Positions 28,213 through 38,733 are shown, counted from the stretch's first letter. The stretch: 64,000 bases of DNA from Ignatzschineria indica (GCF_003121925.1 NZ_QEWR01000003.1:186001-250000), one strand, 5' to 3'. A program made the numbers and translations. The notes: generated from the letters alone by a model not told the origin.

Positions 28213-28655
28213 GCTGTTATAAGACTGTTATAAGGATGTTATAGAGCTGTAATAAGAAATAGTCATCGTGAGCGCCTAATCGATCCATCTCCAATAGAGT
28301 TTCAATTGAGGTTTCGATTGGGCGCATCATGATAGATCATGTTTCATTACACTCATTACGTTTCTAACATCTCTTTCGATGAGGCTACTTCTGCCCATCT
28401 CTGAAGTCACTTACCCCAACTTTTATCTTCAACCGATACCTTTAACTAATCAATTGCTGAAAATAGTCCCCTATTAAGACAACCTATAGGGATATAAAGA
28501 TAACTTTTTATGGCAACAATAAATTAAGCAATTATGCAATTAAGCAATTCAGATAGCGATTGATACAATAAGTAATAGACAGACTCCTATCCACAGCCGC
28601 TAATAAGGGGCATTGATAGTCTTAAGATTAAGGTTAAGATTAAGATTAAGATTAA
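28213..28655. repeat. Three short tandem repeats in the gpmI-protease gap
   Basis: The 558-bp gap holds an 11-bp block (GCTGTTATAAG, ACTGTTATAAG, GATGTTATAGA, GCTGTAATAAG) at 28213-28256. An 8-bp AATTAAGC-type block starts near 28522. A 6-bp TTAAGA/TAAGAT block lies at about 28622-28655. A GCGCCTAATCG/CGATTGGGCGC inverted repeat lies near 28275-28325 without a T-tract. No gene is seen. Confidence 0.75.
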
Positions 28656-28727
28656 TAGCCAGCCACTAATCGTCTGATTGATACAATTTTAATCAACTTC
28701 TCGGTGATACCCATCAAGGAATCTATT

Positions 28728-30155
28728 ATGAAAAGAGCGCTCTCATCTACACTTCTTCTCTCAACGCTTCTTTCGGCAAGCTTCATACCCTATGCTTATG
28801 CAGAGGAGGAAGCAGCGGTTGAGGTACTTCCGATTACAATCATTAGCACTCCAGATAACGATAAGCCCAAAGAGAAACATTCCCCTGTCAACACTTCTGC
28901 TCAAAAGAGTCATGAAACGATCGATCTTATCTCAACGCCGGCAGAGCCCTCTATCCCCGTAGATGATCTGCGTCGCTTTATCGAAGTCTTTGATGAGCTA
29001 AAACGCAACTATGTCGATGAGTTGAGCGATGCCACCCTCATTCAAAATGCCATTATGGGGATGTTAAGTAACCTCGATCCTCACTCAAAATATTATAGTG
29101 CCGAACAATTTCAAAAGATCAAAAATGAGACCTCCGGCAAAGAGAGCAGTATCGGTATCACCCTTCGCGCTGAGAGTCGAGAAGATCAATCTAAAGGGGC
29201 TATGATCATCAAGACGATTGCTCCCAATAGTCCAGCAGAAAAAGCAGGATTGCAGATTGGCGATCGCATCGTCACAATCGATCAAACTCCGACAGATCAA
29301 CTCTCAATAGCACAAGCGGAACAACTGCTACAAGGGGTAAAAGGTAGCACTGTTCAGCTAGAGTTCTTCCATAAAGGAGAGTTAAAAGAGCGCCAAATTG
29401 TCCGTGCCGATATTACCCTTCCTAGTCTGACAAAAGCGAGACGATATGGGCAATTTGCCTATCTCTCCTTAAGCCGTTTTCAAGAGGGGAGCAGTGAAGA
29501 GATTGCCGATGCCCTTCTCGCCCTTGAGATTGAATCTAAAACAGCAAATGCTCCTATTCAAGGGGTAATTCTCGATCTCCGTAATAATCATGGCGGACTT
29601 CTCTCCGCCGCCATCGATGTTGCTGATCTCTTCCTGACACAAGGTGTGATCACCTATACTACCGGTCAAGCAACTCAACATCAGAAGCAATATCTTGCCA
29701 CTGAACGTGAGCTGATTACTGAAATACCACTCATTATTCTGATCAACCAACAGAGCGCCTCGGCGGCAGAGATTGTTGCCGGCGCACTTCAAGATCATCA
29801 AAGAGCATTAATCGTCGGGGAGAATAGCTATGGAAAAGGTTCCGTTCAATATGCCGTTCCCCTCAACAATGGCGATGCGATTCGCTATACCATCGCGCGC
29901 TACTACACCCCTGAAGGCAAGAGCATTCAAGATGAAGGGATTACCCCTGATATCTTCATCCCTGACCTTAAAGTCAGCCCTAAAACAGATAAAAATGGAA
30001 TCGATAAAAGATCCCATTCGCACGAGGATCACTTCACACAGCAGAAGCGTTATCTCCTAGAGAATGATTATCCCCTCTACGAGAGTATTCTACTCCTCGA
30101 AGGGATCACACGCTATCCACAACTCAATAGTGCTAAAGAGAATAGAGATATATAG
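28728..30155 (+). CDS. S41-family C-terminal processing peptidase
   Basis: Periplasmic serine protease with a PDZ domain, of the CtpA/Prc type. I start at the ATG at 28728 (475 residues), which has AAGGA 8 nt upstream; the frame opens eight codons earlier without a site. The signal peptide ends at about AYA-EEE. An N-terminal helical region precedes the PDZ domain (about 115-200, SIGITLR, SPAEKAGLQIGDRI). The protease domain has the catalytic Ser in NQQSASAAEI and Lys in GENSYGKGSVQ. Such proteins usually process or degrade cell-wall hydrolases or lipoproteins; its substrate is not evident. Confidence 0.92.
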   Translation: MKRALSSTLLLSTLLSASFIPYAYAEEEAAVEVLPITIISTPDNDKPKEKHSPVNTSAQKSHETIDLISTPAEPSIPVDDLRRFIEVFDELKRNYVDELSDATLIQNAIMGMLSNLDPHSKYYSAEQFQKIKNETSGKESSIGITLRAESREDQSKGAMIIKTIAPNSPAEKAGLQIGDRIVTIDQTPTDQLSIAQAEQLLQGVKGSTVQLEFFHKGELKERQIVRADITLPSLTKARRYGQFAYLSLSRFQEGSSEEIADALLALEIESKTANAPIQGVILDLRNNHGGLLSAAIDVADLFLTQGVITYTTGQATQHQKQYLATERELITEIPLIILINQQSASAAEIVAGALQDHQRALIVGENSYGKGSVQYAVPLNNGDAIRYTIARYYTPEGKSIQDEGITPDIFIPDLKVSPKTDKNGIDKRSHSHEDHFTQQKRYLLENDYPLYESILLLEGITRYPQLNSAKENRDI

Positions 30156-30336
30156 AGGTAAGATATATAGAAGCGAGATTGAGAGAGATAAGATCTAGAG
30201 AGAGAATCCCCCAAAATCACTCTCAACCTTGAAATCTCTAAAGATCACCCTATATTCTCACATAGTACAAAAAGATCATTTAAGGGAGTCGGTATCTTAT
30301 TACCGCTCTATCCCCTACCTCCTATCTGAAGGTTTT

Positions 30337-33165
30337 ATGGAAGATATAATTATTCAAGGTGCGCGTACGCACAATCTTAAAGATATTAGTTTAACCCTTC
30401 CCCGTAATAAACTTGTGGTCATTACAGGGCTATCTGGCTCTGGAAAATCATCACTTGCTTTCGATACACTCTACGCTGAAGGGCAACGTCGCTATGTGGA
30501 GTCACTCTCCTCTTATGCGAGACAATTCCTCTCGGTAATGGGAAAGCCTGATGTTGACCATATCTCAGGTCTATCGCCGGCGATCTCTATCGAGCAGAAA
30601 TCAACATCCCACAATCCACGCTCAACAGTGGGAACGGTCACCGAGATCTACGACTATCTTCGTCTGCTCTTCGCCCGTATCGGTACGCCCCACTGCCCGA
30701 CTCATCATCTCCCCCTCAATGCGCAGACCATTCCGCAGATGGTCGATATGACGATGGCGCTCTCTGAAGAACTTCGACTGATGTTGATAGCCCCTATTGT
30801 CCGTAATCGTAAGGGAGAGCATATTAAGCTCTTTGAAGAGCTTAAAGCACGAGGATTTCTGCGTGTTCGTGTCGATGGGAAAACCTATGAGATCGATGAG
30901 CTTCCAGAGATCAACCCCAAGCAGCATCACGATATCGATGTTGTTGTCGATCGCTTCCGCGTGCGAGATGATATTCGTATCCGTCTTTCAGAATCACTAG
31001 AGACGGCGCTCGATCTAACCAATGGTTTAGCGGCAATTGTCGATATGAAGAGTGAAGAGACTCTCCTACAATTTTCGGCTAACTATGCCTGCCCTGAATG
31101 TGGCTTTACCATTGCCGAGTTAGAACCGCGCCTCTTCTCTTTTAATAATCCAGAAGGCGCCTGTCCAACTTGTGATGGTTTAGGAGTTAATCAATATTTT
31201 GATCCTGATCGCGTTATTGCCGAACCTTCTCTATCATTAGCTAGTGGTGCTATTCGAGGCTGGGATAAAAATTCTAGCTACTACTTCTCCATGATCGAAT
31301 CTTTAGGGAGACATTACGGCTTTAACCCAGAAACTCCTTTTGAAGCGCTTCCGAAAAAGATTCAGAAGATTCTGCTCTACGGATCGGGTGAGGAGGAGAT
31401 AGAGTTCCATTATCTGAGTAATCGAGGACAACGCTCCATCCGCATCCATCCATTTGAGGGGATCTTAAATAATTTAGAGCGTCGTTACCATGAGACCGAC
31501 TCACAAATTGTCCGTGAAAGTTTAACGCGATTTTTAGCGATGCGTGTCTGCCCTGACTGTGAAGGAAGTCGCCTAGGTCCTGCTGCGAAAAATGTTCTTA
31601 TTGAAGGCGAAGCGATCCATAACATCACCGCCCTACCGATCAATGAGGCCTTAAAATGGGCTGAAGAGGTGAAGCTCTCGGGCGCTAAAAAAGAGATTGC
31701 CGATAAGATCTTTAAAGAGATTCAGGAACGACTCGGCTTTTTAGTCAATGTCGGACTCGACTATCTCAACCTCTCTCGTTCAGCAGAAACACTCTCTGGA
31801 GGTGAAGCGCAACGAATTCGTCTTGCCTCCCAAATTGGTGCCGGCTTAATGGGTGTTCTCTATGTGTTAGATGAACCCTCGATCGGTCTTCATCAACGAG
31901 ATAATGATCGTCTCTTACAGACCCTCTTCCATCTGCGCGATCTTGGAAATACCGTCATTGTGGTAGAGCATGATGAAGATGCCATTTTAGCCGCGGATTA
32001 TATTGTCGATATTGGCCCCGGTGCCGGCGTTCATGGAGGCTCTGTTGTTGCTGCAGGCCCCCCTCAATCGGTACTGAAAAATAAGGATTCTCTCACTGCC
32101 GATTATCTCTCTGGACGCAAGAAAATAGAGGTGCCGAAAGAGCGAACGCCACGAGATCCTAAGAGAGAGATCAAGCTGATTGGCGCAACAGGCAATAACC
32201 TCAAAAAAGTGACCGCCTCCTTCCCGCTCGGCCTTCTAACCTGTGTGACCGGCGTTTCAGGCTCAGGAAAATCAACCCTCGTGAATGATACGCTCTACAG
32301 CGCTATCGCCCGTATTTTGAATAAAAACAATAGCATCGAAGTTGCACCTTATCAGAAGATTGAAGGATTAGATCAGATCGACAAAATCGTCAACATCGAT
32401 CAGAGCCCTATCGGCCGAACACCTCGATCCAATCCGGCGACCTATACCGGACTCTTCACCCCGATTCGAGAGATCTTCGCCAACACGCCAGAAGCACGCG
32501 CACGAGGCTATCAGCCAGGGCGTTTTAGCTTCAATGTGAAGGGAGGACGTTGTGAAAATTGTCAGGGAGATGGTCTTATCAAAGTTGAGATGCACTTCCT
32601 TCCCGATGTTTATGTCATGTGTGATGAGTGTCAAGGAAAGCGTTACAATCGCGAAACCCTCGATATTCTCTATAAAGGGAAATCGATCAATGATGTTCTC
32701 AATATGACAGTGGAAGAAGCGTATCAATTCTTCGATGCCATTCCAGTTGTTCATCGTCGACTCGAAACACTGATGGAAGTGGGTTTAAGTTATATCACCT
32801 TAGGTCAAAATGCGACAACACTCTCCGGCGGTGAGGCTCAACGAGTGAAACTCTCCCGAGAGCTCTCAAAACGAGATACTGGCAAAACGGTCTATATTCT
32901 CGACGAGCCAACAACTGGCCTGCACTTCCACGATATTGCACAGCTCCTTAAAGTGATTCATACCTTACGTGATAAAGGGAATACCATCATTATTATCGAG
33001 CACAATCTCGATGTTATTAAGACAGCAGATTGGCTCATCGATATCGGTCCAGAAGGGGGCGCGAAAGGGGGCAATATCATCTTTGCCGGCACTCCCGAAG
33101 AGATTACCCAATGTAAAGAGAGCTACACCGGCAAATATCTTAAACCGCTTTTAGAGAAAAAATAG
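30337..33165 (+). CDS. uvrA: Excinuclease ABC subunit A
   Basis: Damage-sensing ATPase of nucleotide excision repair. The frame opens at 30229, but the conserved N-terminus ([13 protein letters not shown]) starts at the ATG at 30337, preceded by GAAGG, giving 942 residues (E. coli 940). It has two ABC modules: Walker [10 protein letters not shown] near residues 31-39 and a second [10 protein letters not shown]. There are paired LSGGEAQR signatures and zinc fingers CPECGF..CPTCDG and [16 protein letters not shown]. No upstream SOS box was recognised. A good terminator follows. Confidence 0.97.
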   Translation: MEDIIIQGARTHNLKDISLTLPRNKLVVITGLSGSGKSSLAFDTLYAEGQRRYVESLSSYARQFLSVMGKPDVDHISGLSPAISIEQKSTSHNPRSTVGTVTEIYDYLRLLFARIGTPHCPTHHLPLNAQTIPQMVDMTMALSEELRLMLIAPIVRNRKGEHIKLFEELKARGFLRVRVDGKTYEIDELPEINPKQHHDIDVVVDRFRVRDDIRIRLSESLETALDLTNGLAAIVDMKSEETLLQFSANYACPECGFTIAELEPRLFSFNNPEGACPTCDGLGVNQYFDPDRVIAEPSLSLASGAIRGWDKNSSYYFSMIESLGRHYGFNPETPFEALPKKIQKILLYGSGEEEIEFHYLSNRGQRSIRIHPFEGILNNLERRYHETDSQIVRESLTRFLAMRVCPDCEGSRLGPAAKNVLIEGEAIHNITALPINEALKWAEEVKLSGAKKEIADKIFKEIQERLGFLVNVGLDYLNLSRSAETLSGGEAQRIRLASQIGAGLMGVLYVLDEPSIGLHQRDNDRLLQTLFHLRDLGNTVIVVEHDEDAILAADYIVDIGPGAGVHGGSVVAAGPPQSVLKNKDSLTADYLSGRKKIEVPKERTPRDPKREIKLIGATGNNLKKVTASFPLGLLTCVTGVSGSGKSTLVNDTLYSAIARILNKNNSIEVAPYQKIEGLDQIDKIVNIDQSPIGRTPRSNPATYTGLFTPIREIFANTPEARARGYQPGRFSFNVKGGRCENCQGDGLIKVEMHFLPDVYVMCDECQGKRYNRETLDILYKGKSINDVLNMTVEEAYQFFDAIPVVHRRLETLMEVGLSYITLGQNATTLSGGEAQRVKLSRELSKRDTGKTVYILDEPTTGLHFHDIAQLLKVIHTLRDKGNTIIIIEHNLDVIKTADWLIDIGPEGGAKGGNIIFAGTPEEITQCKESYTGKYLKPLLEKK

Positions 33166-33209
33166 TGTAACGATCAAATGCAATAAATAGCGATCTAACA
33201 ATTGATATC

Positions 33210-33240
33210 AGCCATCATCTTTTAAGGTGATGGCTTTTTA
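33210..33240 (+). terminator. Rho-independent terminator of uvrA
   Basis: AGCCATCA pairs with TGATGGCT across a 10-nt loop, followed by TTTTA. It ends just before repeat array 3. Confidence 0.9.
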
Positions 33241-33260
33241 TCGATTATAAACAACAAAAG

Positions 33261-33945
33261 CTGAACGCTGCCGGATCTTACTATCGCGTATTTCCAAAAA
33301 CTACGCGCCGGCAGAGGGCGATCTTCTATCGCCCGGAAATATTATCTTATTTCAATGATCACAAAAAAGCTGATGAGTTGCCGGAGATCACCACTGCATG
33401 TTTTTACGAATCGCGTGCCGGCAAGTAGGCGATCTCAATCATCGGCAAATATCGCTCCATTCTGATCCATATCGTTACTATGACTCATATCGATACTATT
33501 TCTCGGCATCAAAGATGCCGACCTGCGGGCATGCAGTTGTGATAAGAATAAAATGGTTCTCTCCCGCGCCTCCGCTGACCTTCTTAAAGGTGATTGATTT
33601 AAAAAGAGGCTGAACACTGCCGGATCTTACTATCGCGTATTTCCAAAAACTACGCACCGGCAGAGGGCGATCTTCTATCGCCCGGAAATATTATCTTATT
33701 TCAATGATCACAAAAAAGCTGATGAGTTGCCGGAGATCACCACTGCATGTTTTTACGAATCGCGTGCCGGCAAGTAGGCAATCTCAATCATCGGCAAATA
33801 TCGCTCCATTCTGATCCATATCGTTACTATGACTCATATCGATACTATTTCTCGGCATTAAAAACGCCGACCTGCGGGCATGCGGTTGTGAGAAGAAGAA
33901 AATAGTTGGTTCCCGCCGCTCCAATAATGTTCTTATAGATTGAAT
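33261..33945 (+). repeat. Composite palindromic repeat array 3 (two near-identical units)
   Basis: Two tandem 349-bp units start at 33261 and 33610, differing by only a few substitutions over most of their length. Each has E1 (CTGAACrCTGCCGG to ACGCrCCGGCAGAGG plus a GGGCGAT-CTTCT-ATCGCCC hairpin). E2 follows (CTGATGAGTTGCCGG to GCGTGCCGGCAAG), then E3 (CTCGGCAT..ATGCCGA, CTGCGGGCATGC, and a CCCGC..CTCC tail). The array lies between the uvrA terminator and the feo promoter. Short minus-strand frames through it are repeat artefacts. Confidence 0.93.
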
Positions 33946-33952
33946 AAATATA

Positions 33953-33966
33953 TTGATATAGATCAA
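33953..33966 (+). promoter_or_regulatory. FNR-type box of the feoABC promoter
   Basis: TTGATATAGATCAA matches the FNR consensus TTGAT-N4-ATCAA exactly. A GATAAT -10-like hexamer at 33988-33993 is centred 31 bp downstream, the spacing expected for a class II FNR-activated promoter with a start near 34001. This predicts anaerobic induction of ferrous iron uptake, as known for E. coli feo. Confidence 0.75.
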
Positions 33967-34027
33967 ATAATATAAAAAACTCAATTGATAATAGATCTCA
34001 AAAGCGATAGATTTTTATTATCTATTT

Positions 34028-34046
34028 GATAATGATTCTTTATAAA
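34028..34046 (+). promoter_or_regulatory. Possible Fur box upstream of feoA
   Basis: GATAATGATTCTTTATAAA matches the first nine bases of the 19-bp Fur consensus but only about 12 of 19 overall. It lies just past the inferred FNR-dependent start, where iron-bound Fur could repress. Weak on sequence alone; supported by the gene downstream. Confidence 0.4.
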
Positions 34047-34159
34047 TGGATGATGATTTCAATAACGCTATTGATCATTACCCACTTCTCTAATCATTTT
34101 ATTAACTTCTTTTTTATCTGCCTCTTCTATTTACCTCTCTTGCCTTGGTGACCGCTACA

Positions 34160-34411
34160 ATGACAACTATGAAAATGCTCTCTCTCGATCAGGTCAATAT
34201 CAATGAACCGGTGATGATTAAACAACTCAATACGCCGGAACCGAGCTATCGTCATAAATTGCTCGCGATGGGCGTTACCCCTGGTTGTGAAGTAACGGTG
34301 ATTCGAACAGCGCCATTAGGTGATCCGATTCAAGTGATGATTCGAGGTTTTCAACTCTGCCTACGCAAAAAAGAAGCTGCTTCCATTATTGTTGAGAAGA
34401 GAGCGCAATAG
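34160..34411 (+). CDS. feoA: Ferrous iron transport protein A
   Basis: Small SH3-like cytosolic protein needed for FeoB function. The frame opens at a TTG at 34145, but I choose the ATG at 34160 (83 residues), 8 nt after GGTGA; later ATGs at 34169 and 34175 are alternatives. The motifs YRHKLLAMGVTPGCEVTVIRTAPLGDPIQVMIRGFQLCLRK (split over the protein) are typical of FeoA. Its stop directly abuts the feoB ATG. It is the first gene of feoABC behind an FNR-type promoter. Confidence 0.93.
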   Translation: MTTMKMLSLDQVNINEPVMIKQLNTPEPSYRHKLLAMGVTPGCEVTVIRTAPLGDPIQVMIRGFQLCLRKKEAASIIVEKRAQ

Positions 34412-36760
34412 ATGAAACGTACCATTGCCCTACTTGGAAATCCAAACTGTGGAAAAACGACCCTCTTTAATGCTCTGACCGGCAGTCAACAGAAAGTTGC
34501 TAACTGGCCTGGGGTCACTGTCGATAAGAAGAGTGGCTTCTTTACAATCAATGATCAACAGATCGATGTGATCGATCTTCCCGGCACCTACTCTTTTGAA
34601 AATAGTGAAGATGATACCTCTCAAGATGAATTGGTGGTCAGAAATTATCTTCTCAATGCAAAAGAGACACTGATCATCAATGTGATCGATGCTTCTAACT
34701 TACAACGAAGCCTCTATCTCACCTTTCAGTTACTCGATCTAAAACAGCCTATGATGATTGTCCTCAATATGATGGATGTCGCAAAATTGGAAGGGATCGA
34801 GATCTATACTTCACTTTTACAAGAGAAACTCCATTGCCCTGTCGTAGCGATCTCCGCCCGTAAAAATCAGGGGATCGAAGAACTTAAAAAGATGATCCTC
34901 GCCTATGAGCCGGGACCTTATCTCGATCATGAAGAGACCTTTCAGACACAAGGCCCGAGCGTGATCGATGCGATCCAGAAGGAACTCAATCCTCTCCCCT
35001 CAGATTCAGCACTTAAACAACTCTCTCCCTGGCTTCTCCTAGAGACAATCAAAGGTAATTATCAAGATCCACGCTTTCTCCCTCAAGAGAAGAGAACGAT
35101 TGAAGCCATACGAAACAATATTGAAGCACTCTCCGATTGTGAGCTCGATATTATTCTCGCTAGTAGCCGCTACGAAGCGATCGATACCTTGGCAAAATCG
35201 GTCATTAAGACCAGTGGCGTTGCTAGTGGTAAGCTCACCTATAAGATCGATGAGTGGGCATTAGGACGATGGAGTGGTATCCCCATCTTTCTCTTAACTA
35301 TGTTCTTAATGTTTGCCATTGCTATCAATGTGGGCTCCGCATTTATCGACTTTTTTGAGATTCTCTTTGATGCTATCTTCGTCAGTGGGCTTGCTTCCCT
35401 TCTCTCCACACTACATGCGCCTGAGTGGGTTATCACCTTCTTTGCAAATGGCATTGGCGAAGGGATTAAAACGGTCGCGAGCTTTATTCCTGTTTTAACG
35501 ATGATGTTTCTCTGCCTCTCACTGCTTGAGGACTCAGGCTATATGGCACGCGCCGCAATGGTAGTCGATCGTGGTATGAGGGCGATTGGCCTCCCGGGAA
35601 AAGCCTTTGTGCCGATGCTTGTAGGCTTTGGCTGTAATATTCCGGCAATTATGGGAACACGCACCTTAGAGAGTGAACGCGATCGCCTGATGTCTATTAT
35701 GATGATCCCCTTTATGTCGTGTGGCGCAAGATTACCTGTTTATGCGCTCTTTGCCGTCATCTTCTTCCCCGGCAATATTGGGATGATTGTCTATCTTCTC
35801 TATCTCTTAGGGATTGCTGTCGCGATTCTGACAGGACTTGCCCTAAAATTCTCTATCCTAAAAGGTCCCAACACCCCTTTTATTATGGAACTTCCGGCTT
35901 ACCATATCCCCACCTTTAAAGGAATTATCTTAACCACATGGGAACGATTAAAGAGCTTCATCCTGCGTGCCGGTAAAGCGATTATTATTGTCGTAACCGT
36001 TTTAGGATTACTCAATAATATTGGTAGTGATGGGAGCTTTGGAAATGCCAATAGTGAAAAATCACTCCTCTCCCATGTGGGGCAATCCATTACTCCGGCA
36101 TTTGAACCAATGGGGCTAACGCAAGAGAATTGGCCGGCAACAGTCGGAATTTTTACCGGCATCTTTGCTAAAGAATCAGTTATCGGAACACTCAATTCGC
36201 TCTACTCACACAATGAAGAGCATGAAGAGTTTCAATTTTGGCCACAAGTGCAAGAAGCTTTTGCCTCAATTCCGGAAAATCTTGCAGAATTACCCGCATT
36301 GCTACTCGATCCTCTCGGCATTAATCAACAAGTCGCTGATGGGGAGATCGAATCTATTCAAGAAGCCAATGATGTGGATGATACAACCATCTCAGAAATT
36401 GAGCGCTACTTCACCTCCTCAGCATCGGTGATCGCTTACCTTATCTTTATTCTCCTCTATACCCCTTGCGTTGCAGCACTCGGTGCAGTCTATCGAGAAG
36501 CTGGCATTCGCTGGACGCTCTTAGTTGCGAGCTGGACCTTTATCATTGGCTGGATCCTAGCAACCGGTTATTTCCAACTCCATCTTCTCTTCACTGAAGG
36601 GGGCGTTACACCTATTATTTGGTTAGGATCGCTCCTTGTCGCACTTTTTGCGCTCTTCCTCTTACTGCGTTATATGGGGAAAAAGGAGATCTTTACAGAG
36701 AGTAAAGAGTTTATTCAAAAGAGCCATAAAAATGGGAAAAAAGGGAGTTGCTGCCAATGA
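34412..36760 (+). CDS. feoB: Ferrous iron transporter FeoB
   Basis: Inner-membrane Fe2+ transporter with an N-terminal G domain. The 782 residues show G1 GNPNCGKT (9-16), the G3 DLPGTYS motif, G4 NMMD, then a helical GDI region. A polytopic membrane core has the two Gate motifs, including the conserved Cys in GFGCNIPAIMGTRT and MMIPFMSCGARLP. The C-terminus ends in GSCCQ, which could contribute cysteine ligands. It is contiguous with feoA and overlaps feoC. Confidence 0.97.
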   Translation: MKRTIALLGNPNCGKTTLFNALTGSQQKVANWPGVTVDKKSGFFTINDQQIDVIDLPGTYSFENSEDDTSQDELVVRNYLLNAKETLIINVIDASNLQRSLYLTFQLLDLKQPMMIVLNMMDVAKLEGIEIYTSLLQEKLHCPVVAISARKNQGIEELKKMILAYEPGPYLDHEETFQTQGPSVIDAIQKELNPLPSDSALKQLSPWLLLETIKGNYQDPRFLPQEKRTIEAIRNNIEALSDCELDIILASSRYEAIDTLAKSVIKTSGVASGKLTYKIDEWALGRWSGIPIFLLTMFLMFAIAINVGSAFIDFFEILFDAIFVSGLASLLSTLHAPEWVITFFANGIGEGIKTVASFIPVLTMMFLCLSLLEDSGYMARAAMVVDRGMRAIGLPGKAFVPMLVGFGCNIPAIMGTRTLESERDRLMSIMMIPFMSCGARLPVYALFAVIFFPGNIGMIVYLLYLLGIAVAILTGLALKFSILKGPNTPFIMELPAYHIPTFKGIILTTWERLKSFILRAGKAIIIVVTVLGLLNNIGSDGSFGNANSEKSLLSHVGQSITPAFEPMGLTQENWPATVGIFTGIFAKESVIGTLNSLYSHNEEHEEFQFWPQVQEAFASIPENLAELPALLLDPLGINQQVADGEIESIQEANDVDDTTISEIERYFTSSASVIAYLIFILLYTPCVAALGAVYREAGIRWTLLVASWTFIIGWILATGYFQLHLLFTEGGVTPIIWLGSLLVALFALFLLLRYMGKKEIFTESKEFIQKSHKNGKKGSCCQ

Positions 36761-37032
36761 TCCTCCTAGAGATGAAAGCTTATATCGAAAAGCGAGGTGA
36801 GGTGCCATTAACGCACCTTGCCCACTCGTTTAATCTCGATCCTGATACAGCAGAGATGATGATGACGCAATGGATTAAGAGGGGCGTCGTTGAAAAACTC
36901 GAGAACCAACCTTGCCCTAGCCTCGATACTCAATCTCTGTGTGGTGGATGCTCCGGCAACTGCCATACCTCCTCCCTCATTCATCAATCTATCGGCACTC
37001 GGCAGGTGATTTATCGGATGAAGCGATCATAA
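36757..37032 (+). CDS. feoC: FeoC-like winged-helix protein
   Basis: A 91-residue protein with an N-terminal winged-helix-like region (about 1-45, similar in layout to E. coli FeoC). A cysteine cluster follows, C53, C62, C65 and C69 (C-x8-C-x2-C-x3-C), where FeoC proteins bind an Fe-S cluster. The frame opens at 36748, but the ATG at 36757 overlaps the feoB stop as ATGA and has GGGAG upstream. It probably acts as an oxygen- or iron-responsive partner of FeoB. Confidence 0.85.
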   Translation: MILLEMKAYIEKRGEVPLTHLAHSFNLDPDTAEMMMTQWIKRGVVEKLENQPCPSLDTQSLCGGCSGNCHTSSLIHQSIGTRQVIYRMKRS

Positions 37033-37236
37033 CAGACGCTTGTAAACTCTCTTAAAAACTCACTCAATCTCCTAAAAATTATCCACTTTCCCACTTAACA
37101 TCACGCTATCTCCTACAATATAACGCTTGTTATTGGGCTTAGATGGTAGATATGATCTCTTTTATAAATTATAACGATCAAGAAAAAATCATCGTACAAT
37201 AGCCTCCTTTCCTCTTTTTCATGAGTTACTTTAACG

Positions 37237-38625
37237 ATGTTAGAAATTATTATCAGCATTCTCTTCTTGATTGCGGTGGGCTATTTTGTTGCTAAAAATT
37301 ATGATGCCAAAATCGTTCTCTTTCTTGTCGCTTTTCTTCTTCTCTTTATCTCTGTCTTTTTAGGGCATACGATTGAGACAACGACGCCGACAGGATCTAT
37401 CTGGCTCGATCCTTTTGCTAAAGCGACAGATGTCTTTAAGATGCAGATGGGGATTGTCGGGCTTACCATTATGATGCTCTTCGGTTTTGCTGCCTATATG
37501 AATCATATTGGTGCAAATGATGCGATGGTTGCCGTCTTATCAAAACCGATTCAAAAAATTCGTTCCGTCTATATCTTAGTGCCGGTGGTTTTTCTGTTAG
37601 GGAATGCACTGCAGATGGTGCTTCCAAGTGCCGCCGGACTTGCCATTCTATTGATGGCGACGCTCTATCCGGCGTTAAGAACCGCTGGGATGTCTCCTTT
37701 AACTGCCGGCGCCGTTATTGCCACAACTGCAACAATTACGCCGACACCGCTCGGCTCTGATAATGTCGTTGTCGCTCAACATCTTGGGATCTCTTCACTC
37801 GACTATGTTCTGAAGTATCATGCAAAAGTCTCTATTCCGGCGCTTATCATTATGGCGGTAGCTCATCTCTTCTGGCAGCGTCACCTCGATCGCCGTGCCG
37901 GGACCGTGCATGTACCTTATCAACCGGAGCATAGTGAAGCGGAAAAATTGGCGAAATTAAAACCGGCACCTTTATGGTATGCCATCTTCCCCATTGTGCC
38001 GATTTTGCTCCTTCTTCTCTTCAATCTCGCCTTTATCAACCCTGAAACGGGAAAACCACTCTTAAAGATGGGACTTCCTGAAATCACACTGATCTCTATC
38101 TTAATTCCCTTACTCATTGAATTGATCCGTAAAAGAAGCTTTCAAAAATCGATCAAAGATTTTAACCTCTTCTTTGAAGGGATGGGGCAAGGTTTCTTTC
38201 AGGTCGTTTCGCTCATTATTGCTGCCGGACTCTTTGTAGAGAGCTTAAAAGCGATCGGTATTATTACAACTTTAACCAATAGCCTTAATGATGTTGAAGG
38301 TGCCGGCCCGATTTTGATGTTCTTCTTCTCAGGAATGGCCGCATTAATCGGCTTCTTAAGTGGTAGTGGTATTGCCGTATTTCACTCCTTTATCAAGATT
38401 ATTCCGGAGATTACCACACAGATGGATGTCAATACCGTTATGGTTGCATTACCGATGCAATTGACCGCAAATCTTATTCGCTCAGCATCACCTGTTGCCG
38501 CAGTGATTATTATTGTCGCCTCAGTCTTAAAGGTAAATCCGCTTGTTATTGTAAAACGGACCTCCGTACCGGTCTTTGTGGGAATCTTTACCTGCTTGGC
38601 ACTCTCTTACTACTTCTATGGATAG
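37237..38625 (+). CDS. dcuC: DcuC-family C4-dicarboxylate transporter
   Basis: A 462-residue inner-membrane carrier with about 12 predicted helices, of the anaerobic C4-dicarboxylate (fumarate/succinate) DcuC family. Characteristic stretches are the polar ATTATITPTPLGSDNVV and FLSGSGIAVFHSFIK re-entrant-like segments and MQLTANLIRSASPVAAVI near the end. It follows feoABC but has its own 204-bp upstream gap with a TACAAT -10-like element near 37195. I did not find a convincing FNR box there. A clear terminator lies downstream. Confidence 0.85.
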   Translation: MLEIIISILFLIAVGYFVAKNYDAKIVLFLVAFLLLFISVFLGHTIETTTPTGSIWLDPFAKATDVFKMQMGIVGLTIMMLFGFAAYMNHIGANDAMVAVLSKPIQKIRSVYILVPVVFLLGNALQMVLPSAAGLAILLMATLYPALRTAGMSPLTAGAVIATTATITPTPLGSDNVVVAQHLGISSLDYVLKYHAKVSIPALIIMAVAHLFWQRHLDRRAGTVHVPYQPEHSEAEKLAKLKPAPLWYAIFPIVPILLLLLFNLAFINPETGKPLLKMGLPEITLISILIPLLIELIRKRSFQKSIKDFNLFFEGMGQGFFQVVSLIIAAGLFVESLKAIGIITTLTNSLNDVEGAGPILMFFFSGMAALIGFLSGSGIAVFHSFIKIIPEITTQMDVNTVMVALPMQLTANLIRSASPVAAVIIIVASVLKVNPLVIVKRTSVPVFVGIFTCLALSYYFYG

Positions 38626-38644
38626 AAGGTGTAGAATCATGCCT

Positions 38645-38698
38645 TTTATCTCCTTTATCTCTTTTATGCCATTTATGTCATTTATGCTTGTTATGATA
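38645..38698. repeat. 9-bp imperfect tandem repeat after dcuC
   Basis: Six units run head to tail: TTTATCTCC, TTTATCTCT, TTTATGCCA, TTTATGTCA, TTTATGCTT and GTTATGATA. They lie between the dcuC stop and its terminator. Confidence 0.8.
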
Positions 38699-38733
38699 AA
38701 ATAGAGAATGTTCATTATATGATCGGCAGCTTC

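Noticed and set aside
28275-28325. GCGCCTAATCG/CGATTGGGCGC inverted repeat as gpmI terminator
   Set aside because: The arms are about 30 nt apart, one pair is G-U, and no T-tract follows.
30229-30336. 36-residue N-terminal extension of UvrA
   Set aside because: The family N-terminus begins at the ATG at 30337, which has a ribosome site. The extension has no counterpart in UvrA.
33398-33984. Short frames on both strands in array 3, with a shared minus-strand C-terminal segment
   Set aside because: The shared segment is just the duplicated 349-bp unit. N-termini differ and come from unrelated flanking sequence.
37168-37200. FNR box upstream of dcuC
   Set aside because: ATTATAACGATCAA has only one good half-site, and the distance to the TACAAT hexamer (23 bp between centres) is wrong for class II activation.
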